64,000 bases of DNA, taken from NCBI RefSeq assembly GCF_017355835.1, contig NZ_JAFEWF010000011.1, forward strand, positions 124,001-188,000. Direction: 5' to 3'. Made by a program: the position numbers and the translations under genes. This DNA is from Desertivirga brevis (GTDB lineage: Bacteria > Bacteroidota > Bacteroidia > Sphingobacteriales > Sphingobacteriaceae). Below, one piece after another: positions 28,601 through 35,208 of this stretch; position 1 is the first letter of the stretch, and every line of letters begins with the position of its first letter. Under the pieces are notes generated by a model, which saw only the letters and a list, made by a program, of their open reading frames with translations, was not told where the DNA came from and did not search any database.

Positions 28601-28936
28601 GCGAACATAAGCATGAGCGAACATACTTGCGAGAACAGAAGCGCGGCATAAGTATTTATCCCCGAGGTTTTGCTTACTGAAATCAAGGACCGGCAATTCC
28701 CTAAAAGCTCTACGCAGGGTTTGATTTTTATAATGAACCGGTAGGTTACTGGCCAGGTTATCCCAGGCCGAGAACTCCGGCGGAAGATTTTGCAAAGGTT
28801 GATTAACAGGCATGAAACCTTTATCAAAGGAAAGAAATCCCAGGTTCTCATGTCCGAGTTCGGTATTCCTACGGGCCGCGTTAAGTACCGACAGGTAAGA
28901 AGGAGCCCAAATTTGATCTTTAATAGGTTGATTCAT
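25673..28936 (-). CDS. Fusion protein: IDO-like heme domain + CPR-type FAD/NADPH reductase + cytochrome b5 + helical tail
   Basis: The protein has 1087 residues. Residues 1 to about 380 resemble indoleamine 2,3-dioxygenase: LPVLDF, FAHAYVRC, the GPSGTSSPVFHLIDTF loop (269-284), WYPTNWREFL (304-313), and GVHKRKVYGYL with H354 at the proximal heme-ligand position. Residues about 400-790 are a P450-reductase-like FAD/NADPH unit: connecting-domain YRPGDRIAILPSN, FAD motifs RLYSISS (566-572) and GVASGFL (592-598), NADPH motifs AGGTGISPF and YVCGKSGFAKSI. The FMN flavodoxin domain is absent. Residues about 805-885 are cytochrome b5 with H842 (HPGG) and H866. Residues 890-1087 are helical and unassigned. 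No signal or membrane segment. The substrate-carboxylate Arg of IDO1 is not evident, so the substrate may not be free tryptophan. It overlaps the DsbA-like gene by 17 bp and precedes trpE. Confidence 0.88.
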   Translation of the reverse strand: MNQPIKDQIWAPSYLSVLNAARRNTELGHENLGFLSFDKGFMPVNQPLQNLPPEFSAWDNLASNLPVHYKNQTLRRAFRELPVLDFSKQNLGDKYLCRASVLASMFAHAYVRCEREEDLDIPNTILLPWQQITQRLNRPVPFLSYIDLIVYNWKLKNQGEDFEVENLSLLVPTVDNNEERIFYLTQTEILYKSHPIVKEVAEVQTAILQDNEARVISGLQKIQRVIEDLTEDSFLKINPNPRSKTYVDPIVWAKTVAPFAVPLKEGVQGPSGTSSPVFHLIDTFIERAKYDTILGEEALFIRRWYPTNWREFLNAVEQVSLSGYIEKKNNDELNGAYYSLIEAYAGKQGFLGVHKRKVYGYLQMAFKVGRSVTIGGFSGLFKERTWEDVDDELEKTRLERFADKQLKCPFATISNRKQVSIADIKNIELNIENKGVNYRPGDRIAILPSNNEELVNEILLHTGLAAQTTIRLNEQWQQHIGRYYHIKTEELSLREVLQLAKLSKVELADLKEVPKAIQACLEGIKRAKITLGLKEFIEVLVGHGLPVNLLASGYLLTDLLTIESERLYSISSEDRSDKKETVELTVGKVKQGVASGFLHDSYISSSNKIPFRIVRPLRFKLPENLDKPILMFAGGTGISPFKAFWEHLESKDKLHLGWLFLSVQDIKSFPYQDELQHLSLEKDLNLNVVFSRQDIQINKEISREDKTFAFEPGQRGRMERLLAQKEYQKKLYELIKPERIGGKGAYIYVCGKSGFAKSIMDAIQNIIKIYAIAEEIDPKELFYELFSEDRYMQDIFTSKEEVAELPRRYAISEIVKRNNEKNGYWILVNKKVYDLTEFKDIHPGGEKIVLDNAGRDGTKEFQRAEHHLNPEILSLLSMYYVGESIEPQFESVEVANKYQSWLEAMHLTTEMQNTLYTDYTFTYKKTTRVDTSSRFTPFKAALIIENHKRFHIEYIPLLIESLIHQFNEEEDYHKILRQFKDVSIQEAESLKGTFNTDTLAEDEELRGLLLSVEKADKELIVNIRNLFWAGLKYFESYEADLKPLFNKNMNYILELFIEYLDSYTALKSKFGTKISTVQEQYFNNQNT

Positions 28937-29657
28937 GTGTTGATAGATAATTTATTTCCTCCAGTTTCCTCTTAATCCTTTTGATGATAATATCTGCAGG
29001 CTCGAAGCCCGCACTTAAAAATTCTTCACCGTCAGGGTGCTGCATCAGCAGCGAAGGGTAAGACAAGTTATATCTGGCGGCCTTTGAAAACTCCTTCAGC
29101 GTTTTGGCTTTGTATTCTAAAGAGTTTAATTTTTGCAGGTATATCTCCTTTTCAATCTGATAAGGAGATATAAGTTCAACAAAAGTGTAATCGTCGTTTA
29201 AATCCTTACCCTGCCTAAAAAATGCATTCTGAATTGATGCAGCGAAACTGAAAACATGTTCAGGCAGCAATTCCCTGAAAACAGTAAGAGCTACAGAGCT
29301 CTTTTCCGAGTCGTAGGAATAATCGCCTTTTTGCAGAAGATTTAAGAAATCATTGCCGAATTCAGCCCCGGTTAAACTGGTGACATTGGGCATATTCCGT
29401 TGAATATGTTCGCTGATACTTCTCATCGGAACCTTTCTCTGACCGGAAAAGATGCCCCCATTTATCAGACTAAAGGTGATTTCTCTACCGAATTCCTTGC
29501 GTATCCTTTCCAGGTGCGATGAGAAGCCGAAGCACCAGCCACAAAGGGGATCGTATCCATAAATGATCTCAATGTATGGTGATGTTCTATCTGTTCTCGA
29601 ATTAGTGTTGTCCTCCGAACAAGATTTATGATTGCAGATAAGATTTACAGTGTGCAT
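28920..29657 (-). CDS. DsbA-family (FrnE-like) thioredoxin-fold oxidoreductase
   Basis: This 245-residue protein has no signal peptide, so it is probably cytoplasmic. The active site YDPLCGWCFGF fits the DsbA/FrnE type (CGWC). A helical insertion follows, and the C-terminal part includes NLSYPSLLM with the cis-Pro. It is the first gene of the transcript that continues into the IDO-like fusion and trp genes, overlapping the fusion by 17 bp. It could protect or reduce thiols of the heme/flavin enzyme or act on a thiol intermediate; this is inference. Confidence 0.8.
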   Translation of the reverse strand: MHTVNLICNHKSCSEDNTNSRTDRTSPYIEIIYGYDPLCGWCFGFSSHLERIRKEFGREITFSLINGGIFSGQRKVPMRSISEHIQRNMPNVTSLTGAEFGNDFLNLLQKGDYSYDSEKSSVALTVFRELLPEHVFSFAASIQNAFFRQGKDLNDDYTFVELISPYQIEKEIYLQKLNSLEYKAKTLKEFSKAARYNLSYPSLLMQHPDGEEFLSAGFEPADIIIKRIKRKLEEINYLSTHESTY

Positions 29658-29680
29658 AGATGTAGATTGGTGGTGTAAGG

Positions 29681-29688
29681 CAAAATTA
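29681..29688 (-). promoter_or_regulatory. Candidate -7 promoter element for the dsbA-like/fusion/trp operon
   Basis: The minus strand reads TAATTTTG, a perfect TAnnTTTG. The predicted start is around 29676, leaving a leader of only about 20 nt before ATG 29657. That is too short for a trp leader peptide or riboswitch. No good -33 TTG is seen. Confidence 0.5.
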
Positions 29689-29769
29689 TTTAGGATCAGG
29701 GAAGGAAATATGTCTCATCCTATTCCTTCCCCTTCCTAAGAAAAATACAGAGCAGAAAAATTGATCATC

Positions 29770-30678
29770 CTATTCGGCCGTAACTACGGCAGAGCTGGCG
29801 TACTGTTTATTTAGCTCCTGCCATGGAACATTTGAAACCCACTGGCCAAGCGAAACAGGCTGTACTCCGAGAACGGGGTTAACCGTAGTGTTTACAATAT
29901 AATCCTGGGGATTTTCAAGAACATGACGGTAAATGTTGGCAATTGCCTTAGCATTATCCTCGCCAAAGGGAGCACGTAAAGCACTTTCAAATTCGTCTGG
30001 TGTTACAAAAACATAACTCACATTTTTATTCAAAGCATGAGATAACTCGCGTGCTATATCCCTTCCGCTTACTGGTGATGCACCAACCTCAAATGTACTT
30101 CCTGCAAGTTCGGGACGTTGAAGCAAGGCTACGGTAAAACGGGCAAGGTCATAGGTACTGATCCATGAGAGTTGTTGTTCTTCCGCAACCGCCACAGGTA
30201 CTACCCCCTGATCAATGATTGCGGGAACTGACCAAGGAGCAGCCAGGTTGTCAAGATATAAGCGGGGATGAAGGTATACAACCGGCAAGCCAGACTGCTT
30301 TAGTAAGTTCTCGGCCTCCAGTTTAACATCAAAAGCGATATAACCAGTAGGCTTCTGAGGAACAAATATGCTGCTGTTAAAAACAACGAGTTTAGGTTGC
30401 GCTACTTTAGCTGCCTGAATAAAGTTACGCGTATATTGAAGCAGCAATTCCCTATCAAAGATCAAAGGCAACTTGAAATAAACGGCGTCTACTCCCTGTA
30501 GCGCCTGCGTTAAGCTTTCCACATCATCAAAGCTACCTAGTACTACCTGGTATTGTGAGCTATCTACCTTCTGGCTGTCGCGAGTTAAAGCTCTGACTTT
30601 AAAATTTGCTTTTACCAGTTCCTCTGCAACTGCCTTCCCCTGAAGGCCCGATGCGTTTGTTACTAAAATTGTTGCCAT
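29770..30678 (-). CDS. NmrA-like NAD(P)-binding protein (atypical SDR)
   Basis: This 302-residue Rossmann protein has ILVTNASGLQGKAVAEEL at the N-terminus, a variant of the GxxGxxG dinucleotide motif, then VRALTRDSQK and LTQALQGVDAVYFKLP typical of NmrA/azoreductase-like reductases. It lacks the YxxxK pair of classical SDRs at the usual place. It is divergent from an HxlR-type regulator, an arrangement often seen for redox- or electrophile-responsive reductases. Confidence 0.8.
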   Translation of the reverse strand: MATILVTNASGLQGKAVAEELVKANFKVRALTRDSQKVDSSQYQVVLGSFDDVESLTQALQGVDAVYFKLPLIFDRELLLQYTRNFIQAAKVAQPKLVVFNSSIFVPQKPTGYIAFDVKLEAENLLKQSGLPVVYLHPRLYLDNLAAPWSVPAIIDQGVVPVAVAEEQQLSWISTYDLARFTVALLQRPELAGSTFEVGASPVSGRDIARELSHALNKNVSYVFVTPDEFESALRAPFGEDNAKAIANIYRHVLENPQDYIVNTTVNPVLGVQPVSLGQWVSNVPWQELNKQYASSAVVTAE

Positions 30679-30860
30679 GTTTTCTTAGATATAAGATTTT
30701 CAATGTGAAGCTCAACTCTACTGAATGTGAAATTTTGATTTCCGCTATCCGTTTAAGCTGCTACTTTAACTTTTTACTTTTAAATTTTAACTTTTTAACT
30801 ACTTTGCATCAGCTTTTACCAGCTTCAACGACGTAAAAGTACAACCATAACAACATCACT

Positions 30861-30892
30861 GTCAAGTACTTACTTTTTTGTCAGGTACTTAC
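30861..30892. promoter_or_regulatory. Direct-repeat operator candidate between the NmrA-like and HxlR genes
   Basis: GTCAAGTACTTAC (30861-30873) and GTCAGGTACTTAC (30880-30892) differ by one base and are 19 bp apart start to start. Each carries a (near-)palindromic AAGTACTT core. They lie 36 bp upstream of the HxlR start. Dimeric HxlR proteins bind such dyads, so autoregulation and control of the divergent reductase are likely. Confidence 0.5.
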
Positions 30893-30928
30893 CTTTTAGT
30901 TAAACTCTACTAAATCAGTAGATTAAAT

Positions 30929-31252
30929 ATGAAAAAAAATTATACTGTTGATTGCCCGATCCGAAAAACACTTGAAATTCTTGGTGGGAAGTGGAAATTA
31001 CTCATCATCTTTCAGTTCCGCGCTGACCAGCCTGTTCGATATGGAGAACTTAAAAAGAAAATTCCAGACATAAGCGAAAAGATGCTTATTCAAGAACTGA
31101 AAGTCCTTGTTGAAAATGGATTACTACTAAAGCATTCCTATCCGGAAATTCCTCCACGTGTTGAGTATACAATAACAAAAAGGGGAAAGGAAGTGCTACC
31201 GATAATAGACACGCTGGCTGAATTTGGTATGCAGTATGTAAAAACAGTCTAA
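30929..31252 (+). CDS. HxlR-family winged-helix transcriptional regulator
   Basis: This 107-residue MarR-like regulator shows the family pattern CPIRKTLEILGGKWKLLIIFQF. The recognition helix region is RYGELKKKIPDISEKMLIQELK, broken by the family's ISxKML sequence, and the wing is PPRVEYTITKRG. The N-terminal Cys in DCPI is the conserved redox- or ligand-sensing cysteine of many HxlR proteins. It probably controls the divergent NmrA-like reductase. Confidence 0.9.
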   Translation: MKKNYTVDCPIRKTLEILGGKWKLLIIFQFRADQPVRYGELKKKIPDISEKMLIQELKVLVENGLLLKHSYPEIPPRVEYTITKRGKEVLPIIDTLAEFGMQYVKTV

Positions 31253-31779
31253 AGCTAAGGTGACAAAATTACTGAGTTAGAATATAGCTTATCATATCCA
31301 CTCAAGACCTAAGAGAACGCGGCAGGAAGTGCTATAACTCAATTAATTTATGTAGAAGTTGCGACCACTACCGAAGATAATCGGCTATAGAGTTGTCTTA
31401 AAGGATAATCTGACGAAGGAAGATTGTACGTACAAAGACACAACTTGCAGATTACAAAACAAGCAGCTTTCTTCCGATAATAATTCCGTTTTTCATCCGT
31501 CCTTTTATATATCTATCTCTATGCAGGTTTATTTGTGGGCTTGAATAACATTATAAACAGATATTCCAATAGTTTAAGAATGTAGGAATACACAAATTGT
31601 CCAATAGACATATACCTGATTATTCATCTATAAACGGTGCTATTTATAGAGCTTTTTGAATATGTATTTATCAAGCAGCAAGGATAGACAAACCTCTTTA
31701 GATATCTATATTCAAATATCTGAATCAACATGAATTGATATATTTATATATACCTACAGCTAACAGCAAGATAAAGGGG
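31253..31779. other. 527-bp AT-rich region without a recognised gene
   Basis: Only short frames without protein-like content are present. It separates the HxlR gene from the broken radC gene and may hold the unseen left end of the mobile region. I looked for a second copy of the tRNA-Ser 3' end here and saw none. Confidence 0.4.
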
Positions 31780-32196
31780 TCACATTACCCCTTCATCTGC
31801 AAATGAATAATAGCTGTCAGTAGTTAAGATAAGATGATCTAATACCGGAATTTCCAATATATCACCTCCTGACTTAATTTTTCTGGTTAAATTAACATCA
31901 GCTTGACTTGGCTTAAGGCTTCCTGATGGATGATTATGAGCCAGGATAATAGAGGCAGCAGCTCCTTTTAATGCCACTGCAAAAATAACTTTAGGATCAG
32001 CTATTGTACCAGCCCTCCCACCTGTTGATACTTCATAAATCCCTAACACCTTATTGCCCCTGTTTAATAGAATAATCTTAAATTGCTCAATGAATTCCAT
32101 CTTTTTCATATCCCAGGTCTGATTTAAGATATTATAAATGTCTTTTGAGCAGCTTATTGAGGGCCTTTCAGAAGCTTTAAACTTAGGACGATAGAT
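31780..32196 (-). pseudogene. radC: radC-like gene, 3' part, cut by an IS21-family element
   Basis: This is the JAB/MPN-type RadC domain: YRPKFKASERPSIS, FKIILLNRGNKVLGIYEVSTGG, the metal motif AHNHPSGSLKPSQAD, and the end YYSFADEG. The open frame continues upstream into the insertion sequence (to 32274), giving a false N-terminus. Removing the element and one target copy joins it in frame to 34797-34858, giving 156 residues, the normal length of RadC-like proteins on Bacteroidota mobile elements. Confidence 0.85.
32189..32196. repeat. Target-site duplication, left copy
   Basis: CGATAGAT (ATCTATCG on the minus strand), identical to 34797-34804 at the other end of the element. Confidence 0.85.
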
Positions 32197-32304
32197 TGTA
32201 TAATTCGGAGAAACTGACCATGTGATTCCGTGGCAAACTGACCACCTAAACTGCTGGCGAAAGATCGCAGCCATGGCTGTAGAAGTGATGTCAAAAATAG
32301 TTAT

Positions 32305-33066
32305 TTAAAAGTTATTTTCCAGATCCTTGATTTCTGGGGTTTTGGGTCTTTTTCTTCTCATTGATTCTCCAGTCAGTTCCATTCTGTGGGCATCATGTAC
32401 AATCCGGTCGAGGATAGCGTCGGCGATCGTTTTCTCGCCAATCACTTCATACCATTTACTTACCGGCAATTGAGAGGTAATAATCAGAGATGTCTTGCCA
32501 TGCCTGTCTTCAATAATCTCCATCAGGGCAGCCCGGCTTTGTGCGTCAAACGGTTGTATGCCGAAGTCGTCCAGTATGAGTAATTGCTGCCGTTCAAGCC
32601 TTGCCACATCCTTTAGGTAAGAGCCGTCCGCTTTGGCCATTTTAAGTTTGGCAAATAACTTAGGGGTATTAGCATAGAACACCCGGTAGCCTTGAATACA
32701 GGCCTGGTGGCCGATTGCCGAAGCTATATAACTTTTACCAATACCGGTACTTCCGGTGATCAGTACATTCTCATATCGGTCAATAAAAGTACAGTCAGCC
32801 AGTCGCATTACCTGGTTGCGGTCAATACTTCGATCGGCTTGGTAGTGAACGTTCTCTATAGAGGCTTTATAGCGGAATTTAGCAGACATAATAGAACGCT
32901 CAATACGCCTGTTTGACCTGTCATCCCATTCTGCTTCGACTAAATGAGCAAGTAGTTCATCTGCGGTGTACTGAGAAGTTTGCCCCGTTTCAATGCAGCT
33001 TTTAAAAGCATGGTACATGCCGTAGAACTTCAGTTTTCGAAGTCTGTCTAATGTGTTGGTATTCAT
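32305..33066 (-). CDS. istB: IS21 helper ATPase IstB
   Basis: This 253-residue AAA+ ATPase, related to DnaC, selects target DNA for IstA. Walker A is GSTGIGKSYIA, Walker B is LLILDDFG, and sensor I is the ITSQLP segment. The N-terminal helical part is LRKLKFYGMYHAF. It starts 20 bp after the istA stop, the usual coupled arrangement. Confidence 0.93.
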   Translation of the reverse strand: MNTNTLDRLRKLKFYGMYHAFKSCIETGQTSQYTADELLAHLVEAEWDDRSNRRIERSIMSAKFRYKASIENVHYQADRSIDRNQVMRLADCTFIDRYENVLITGSTGIGKSYIASAIGHQACIQGYRVFYANTPKLFAKLKMAKADGSYLKDVARLERQQLLILDDFGIQPFDAQSRAALMEIIEDRHGKTSLIITSQLPVSKWYEVIGEKTIADAILDRIVHDAHRMELTGESMRRKRPKTPEIKDLENNF

Positions 33067-33086
33067 ATCAATATTACTTTTAATGA

Positions 33087-34637
33087 TTATTTATAATAGT
33101 TTTCGCCCCGGATATTATCATGGCTGGGCATAGGCAGTTCTTCAGCAAAAAGGCTTTCTTCGTAGTTGTCCATCTTGTTTTCCAGGATTTGCTGAATGGT
33201 CTTATAGTTATAAATACCATAGCCCAATGCCCGTCTGCAGGCACTGGCTAGGCGCTCATTTCCAGCCTTACGGGCAAAGCTTAGGATGCCGATACAGGAG
33301 CGGTAAGCTTGTTCAGGATACTGCTTACGGTCAAGTATTTTCAGGATATATAGCCGTACATCCTCATGGATAGAAGCCGCCCAGTCCAGGAACTTATCAG
33401 GTGTCCACTCGGTCATAAAGCGGTGGGTAGTTGCCAGGTGATCTTTATCGGTAGTGTAACTGTAAGGGCTTTTAATGCGCCGGTGGATGGCAATACGTTC
33501 GTAATGGTAATAAACCTCAACAGTACTGCGGGAAAACAGCAACTTGACTTTCTTGCCGATAAAGCGGTAGGGAACACTATAATAATGCTTATCCATACCC
33601 AGGCAAACATGCCCGTTCTTCATCACCGTAGCCAGATGCTGACGCTTAAACTCATACCGAAGGACAGGCAGTGGGGCAAGGGCAATCCGCTCCACTTCCT
33701 CAAACTGAAGCCTCCGGCTATAATTACGGCCTTTTAGTGGTTGACTATTATGGGCTTCCAGGGAAAGGGCAATAGCTGCGTTAAGTTCAGCAAGGTTATG
33801 GTACACCTGTTTGCGTAAGGGCGCATAAATACGGCTATAAATGATCTTAACAGCTCCTTCTACTAAGGCCTTATCTCTGGGACGATAAGCTCGTGCCGGA
33901 AGTATGGTAGTGCCATAATGATCTGCAAAGTCAGCAAAAGTCTCGTTCACAGTGGGTTCATACCGATTGCTTTTGGTGACGGCAGCTTTGAGGTTATCGG
34001 GTACAATAGCAGCCGGAATACCTCCGTAGTAATGCAGGGCGTTTTCACAGGCGGCAATAAAGTCTTCTTTCTGCTGACTCAAAACCGCCTCCACGTAGGT
34101 CAGTTGGCTGGCTCCCAGGATAGCTACAAACACTTCTACATCAGTAACCTCCCCGCTTTCCTTGTCTACAATACTTAGCTTTTCACCAGCGAAGTCCACA
34201 TACATCTTATCCCCGGCCTTGTGGTCCAAATGCATTGTAGGGTTTACACGAGCTTTCCATTGATTGTAATAGAAGCAGAACTGAGTATACTTGAAACCCT
34301 GGGGAAACTCCTTGATATAGGCTTCCCATAAAATACGGCGGGTGACGCCCGTCCGCTTTAACTCTTTGTCTACATGGGGAAAACAACGCTGCAGGGCTAG
34401 CAGCCGACTGTCTGGAGCCCGTTCATGGCTTTTGCCGAAGAAATCTTCGAGCTCTTTATCATTAAGGGTATTGATCTCTTTGAAGGTAAAGCCGCTGGCC
34501 TCAAAAGCGGCAAGGTACTTTTTAGCTGTGTTACGGGAAACACCGGTTTGGGCAGCTATGGATTGCTTGCTCCTGCCTTGGCTATACATCCTTAGGATCT
34601 GTCGAATCTTACTCATGCTAATTGTAGAATTGGCCAT
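33087..34637 (-). CDS. istA: IS21 transposase IstA
   Basis: This DDE transposase has an N-terminal helix-turn-helix (MSKIRQILRMYSQGRSKQSIAAQTGVSRNT). The catalytic core has YVDFAGEKL (first D), IVPDNLKAAV (second D) and DKALVEGAV (E). A C-terminal beta-barrel and basic region follow. ATG 34637 (MANSTISMSK) is preferred; the frame extends to 34661 without conservation. At 516 residues it is full length for the family. Confidence 0.92.
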   Translation of the reverse strand: MANSTISMSKIRQILRMYSQGRSKQSIAAQTGVSRNTAKKYLAAFEASGFTFKEINTLNDKELEDFFGKSHERAPDSRLLALQRCFPHVDKELKRTGVTRRILWEAYIKEFPQGFKYTQFCFYYNQWKARVNPTMHLDHKAGDKMYVDFAGEKLSIVDKESGEVTDVEVFVAILGASQLTYVEAVLSQQKEDFIAACENALHYYGGIPAAIVPDNLKAAVTKSNRYEPTVNETFADFADHYGTTILPARAYRPRDKALVEGAVKIIYSRIYAPLRKQVYHNLAELNAAIALSLEAHNSQPLKGRNYSRRLQFEEVERIALAPLPVLRYEFKRQHLATVMKNGHVCLGMDKHYYSVPYRFIGKKVKLLFSRSTVEVYYHYERIAIHRRIKSPYSYTTDKDHLATTHRFMTEWTPDKFLDWAASIHEDVRLYILKILDRKQYPEQAYRSCIGILSFARKAGNERLASACRRALGYGIYNYKTIQQILENKMDNYEESLFAEELPMPSHDNIRGENYYK

Positions 34638-34796
34638 AAATAGAAGAGGTAAAACCTCCAAAAATATGGCAACTCCTGCAGCATGGCTGACTAATTAGGG
34701 GTGGTCAATTTGCCCCGAATTAGGGTGGTCAATTTCCCGCGGAATGGGTGGTCAGTTTAAACCGAATTCAGGTGGTCAGTTTCACCGAATTTTCCA

Positions 34797-34804
34797 CGAT
34801 AGAT
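34797..34804. repeat. Target-site duplication, right copy
   Basis: CGATAGAT, the partner of 32189-32196. It forms codons for I-Y-R of the radC gene. Confidence 0.85.
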
Positions 34805-34858
34805 CACTTCAATTTCTGCAACCTGAAACATCGAGATTTGTTGATTAAGCTTTTCCAT
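34797..34858 (-). pseudogene. radC: radC-like gene, 5' part
   Basis: It reads MEKLNQQISMFQVAEIEVIY and then meets the insertion element. This is the N-terminus expected for this RadC subfamily and it fuses in frame with 31780-32188. Confidence 0.82.
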
Positions 34859-35208
34859 AATTAGATGATTTAAGATGAATGAATTAATTATGGCGCTCAT
34901 CAAGCGAAGGGCAATCAAGTCCAAAAGGAAAAGGAATAAATGGGTAAGAGCAAGAGCCAGGAGCGTTTATGCCGGAAGCTTTTCGACACTTCAGCAGCCC
35001 GTAGCTTAACTTCGTGCAAAAATTAATGATTTAAATTCCCCTTGGGTAGCAACAGACCTCATACTATCTGTGAAGTTAGTTACACTTAAAATTTGGTAGA
35101 ACGGTTGAATTAAAGCCTGAAACCTAGCTTAAATTAGAGGTAAAATAACCAGTCTTGAGATTTCCCAACTAGGTCATCTCTGGACGCTAGGAAAGTTATG
35201 CAACCTTC
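34859..35208. other. 350-bp gap between radC and the Fic gene
   Basis: It should contain the radC promoter, but no perfect TAnnTTTG was found on the minus strand. At its left end a perfect 12-bp stem (GGACGCTAGGAA at 35182-35193 with TTCCTAGCGTCC at 35206-35217) overlaps the Fic stop codon. It lacks a U-tract and may still end or stabilise the Fic mRNA. Confidence 0.4.

Larger units (their letters stand above)
32197..34796 (-). mobile_element. Complete IS21-family insertion sequence (2600 bp)
   Basis: It carries istA and istB in the family order. Imperfect terminal inverted repeats (23 bp, 20 identical) lie at 32197-32219 and 34774-34796, with outermost bases 5'-TG...CA-3'. Direct 8-bp duplications flank it. 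Subterminal copies of GGTGGTCA, the likely IstA binding core, occur at 34700, 34724, 34747 and 34771 on the right, and as TGACCA at 32215 and 32239 on the left, spaced 23-24 bp. Both genes are intact, so the element may still be active. It is inserted in radC in the same orientation. Confidence 0.92.

Noticed and set aside
34878..35012. 44-codon basic plus-strand ORF (MNELIMALIKRR...)
   Set aside because: It is in the presumed radC promoter region, with no conserved features or promoter. Low-complexity Arg/Lys content is likely fortuitous.
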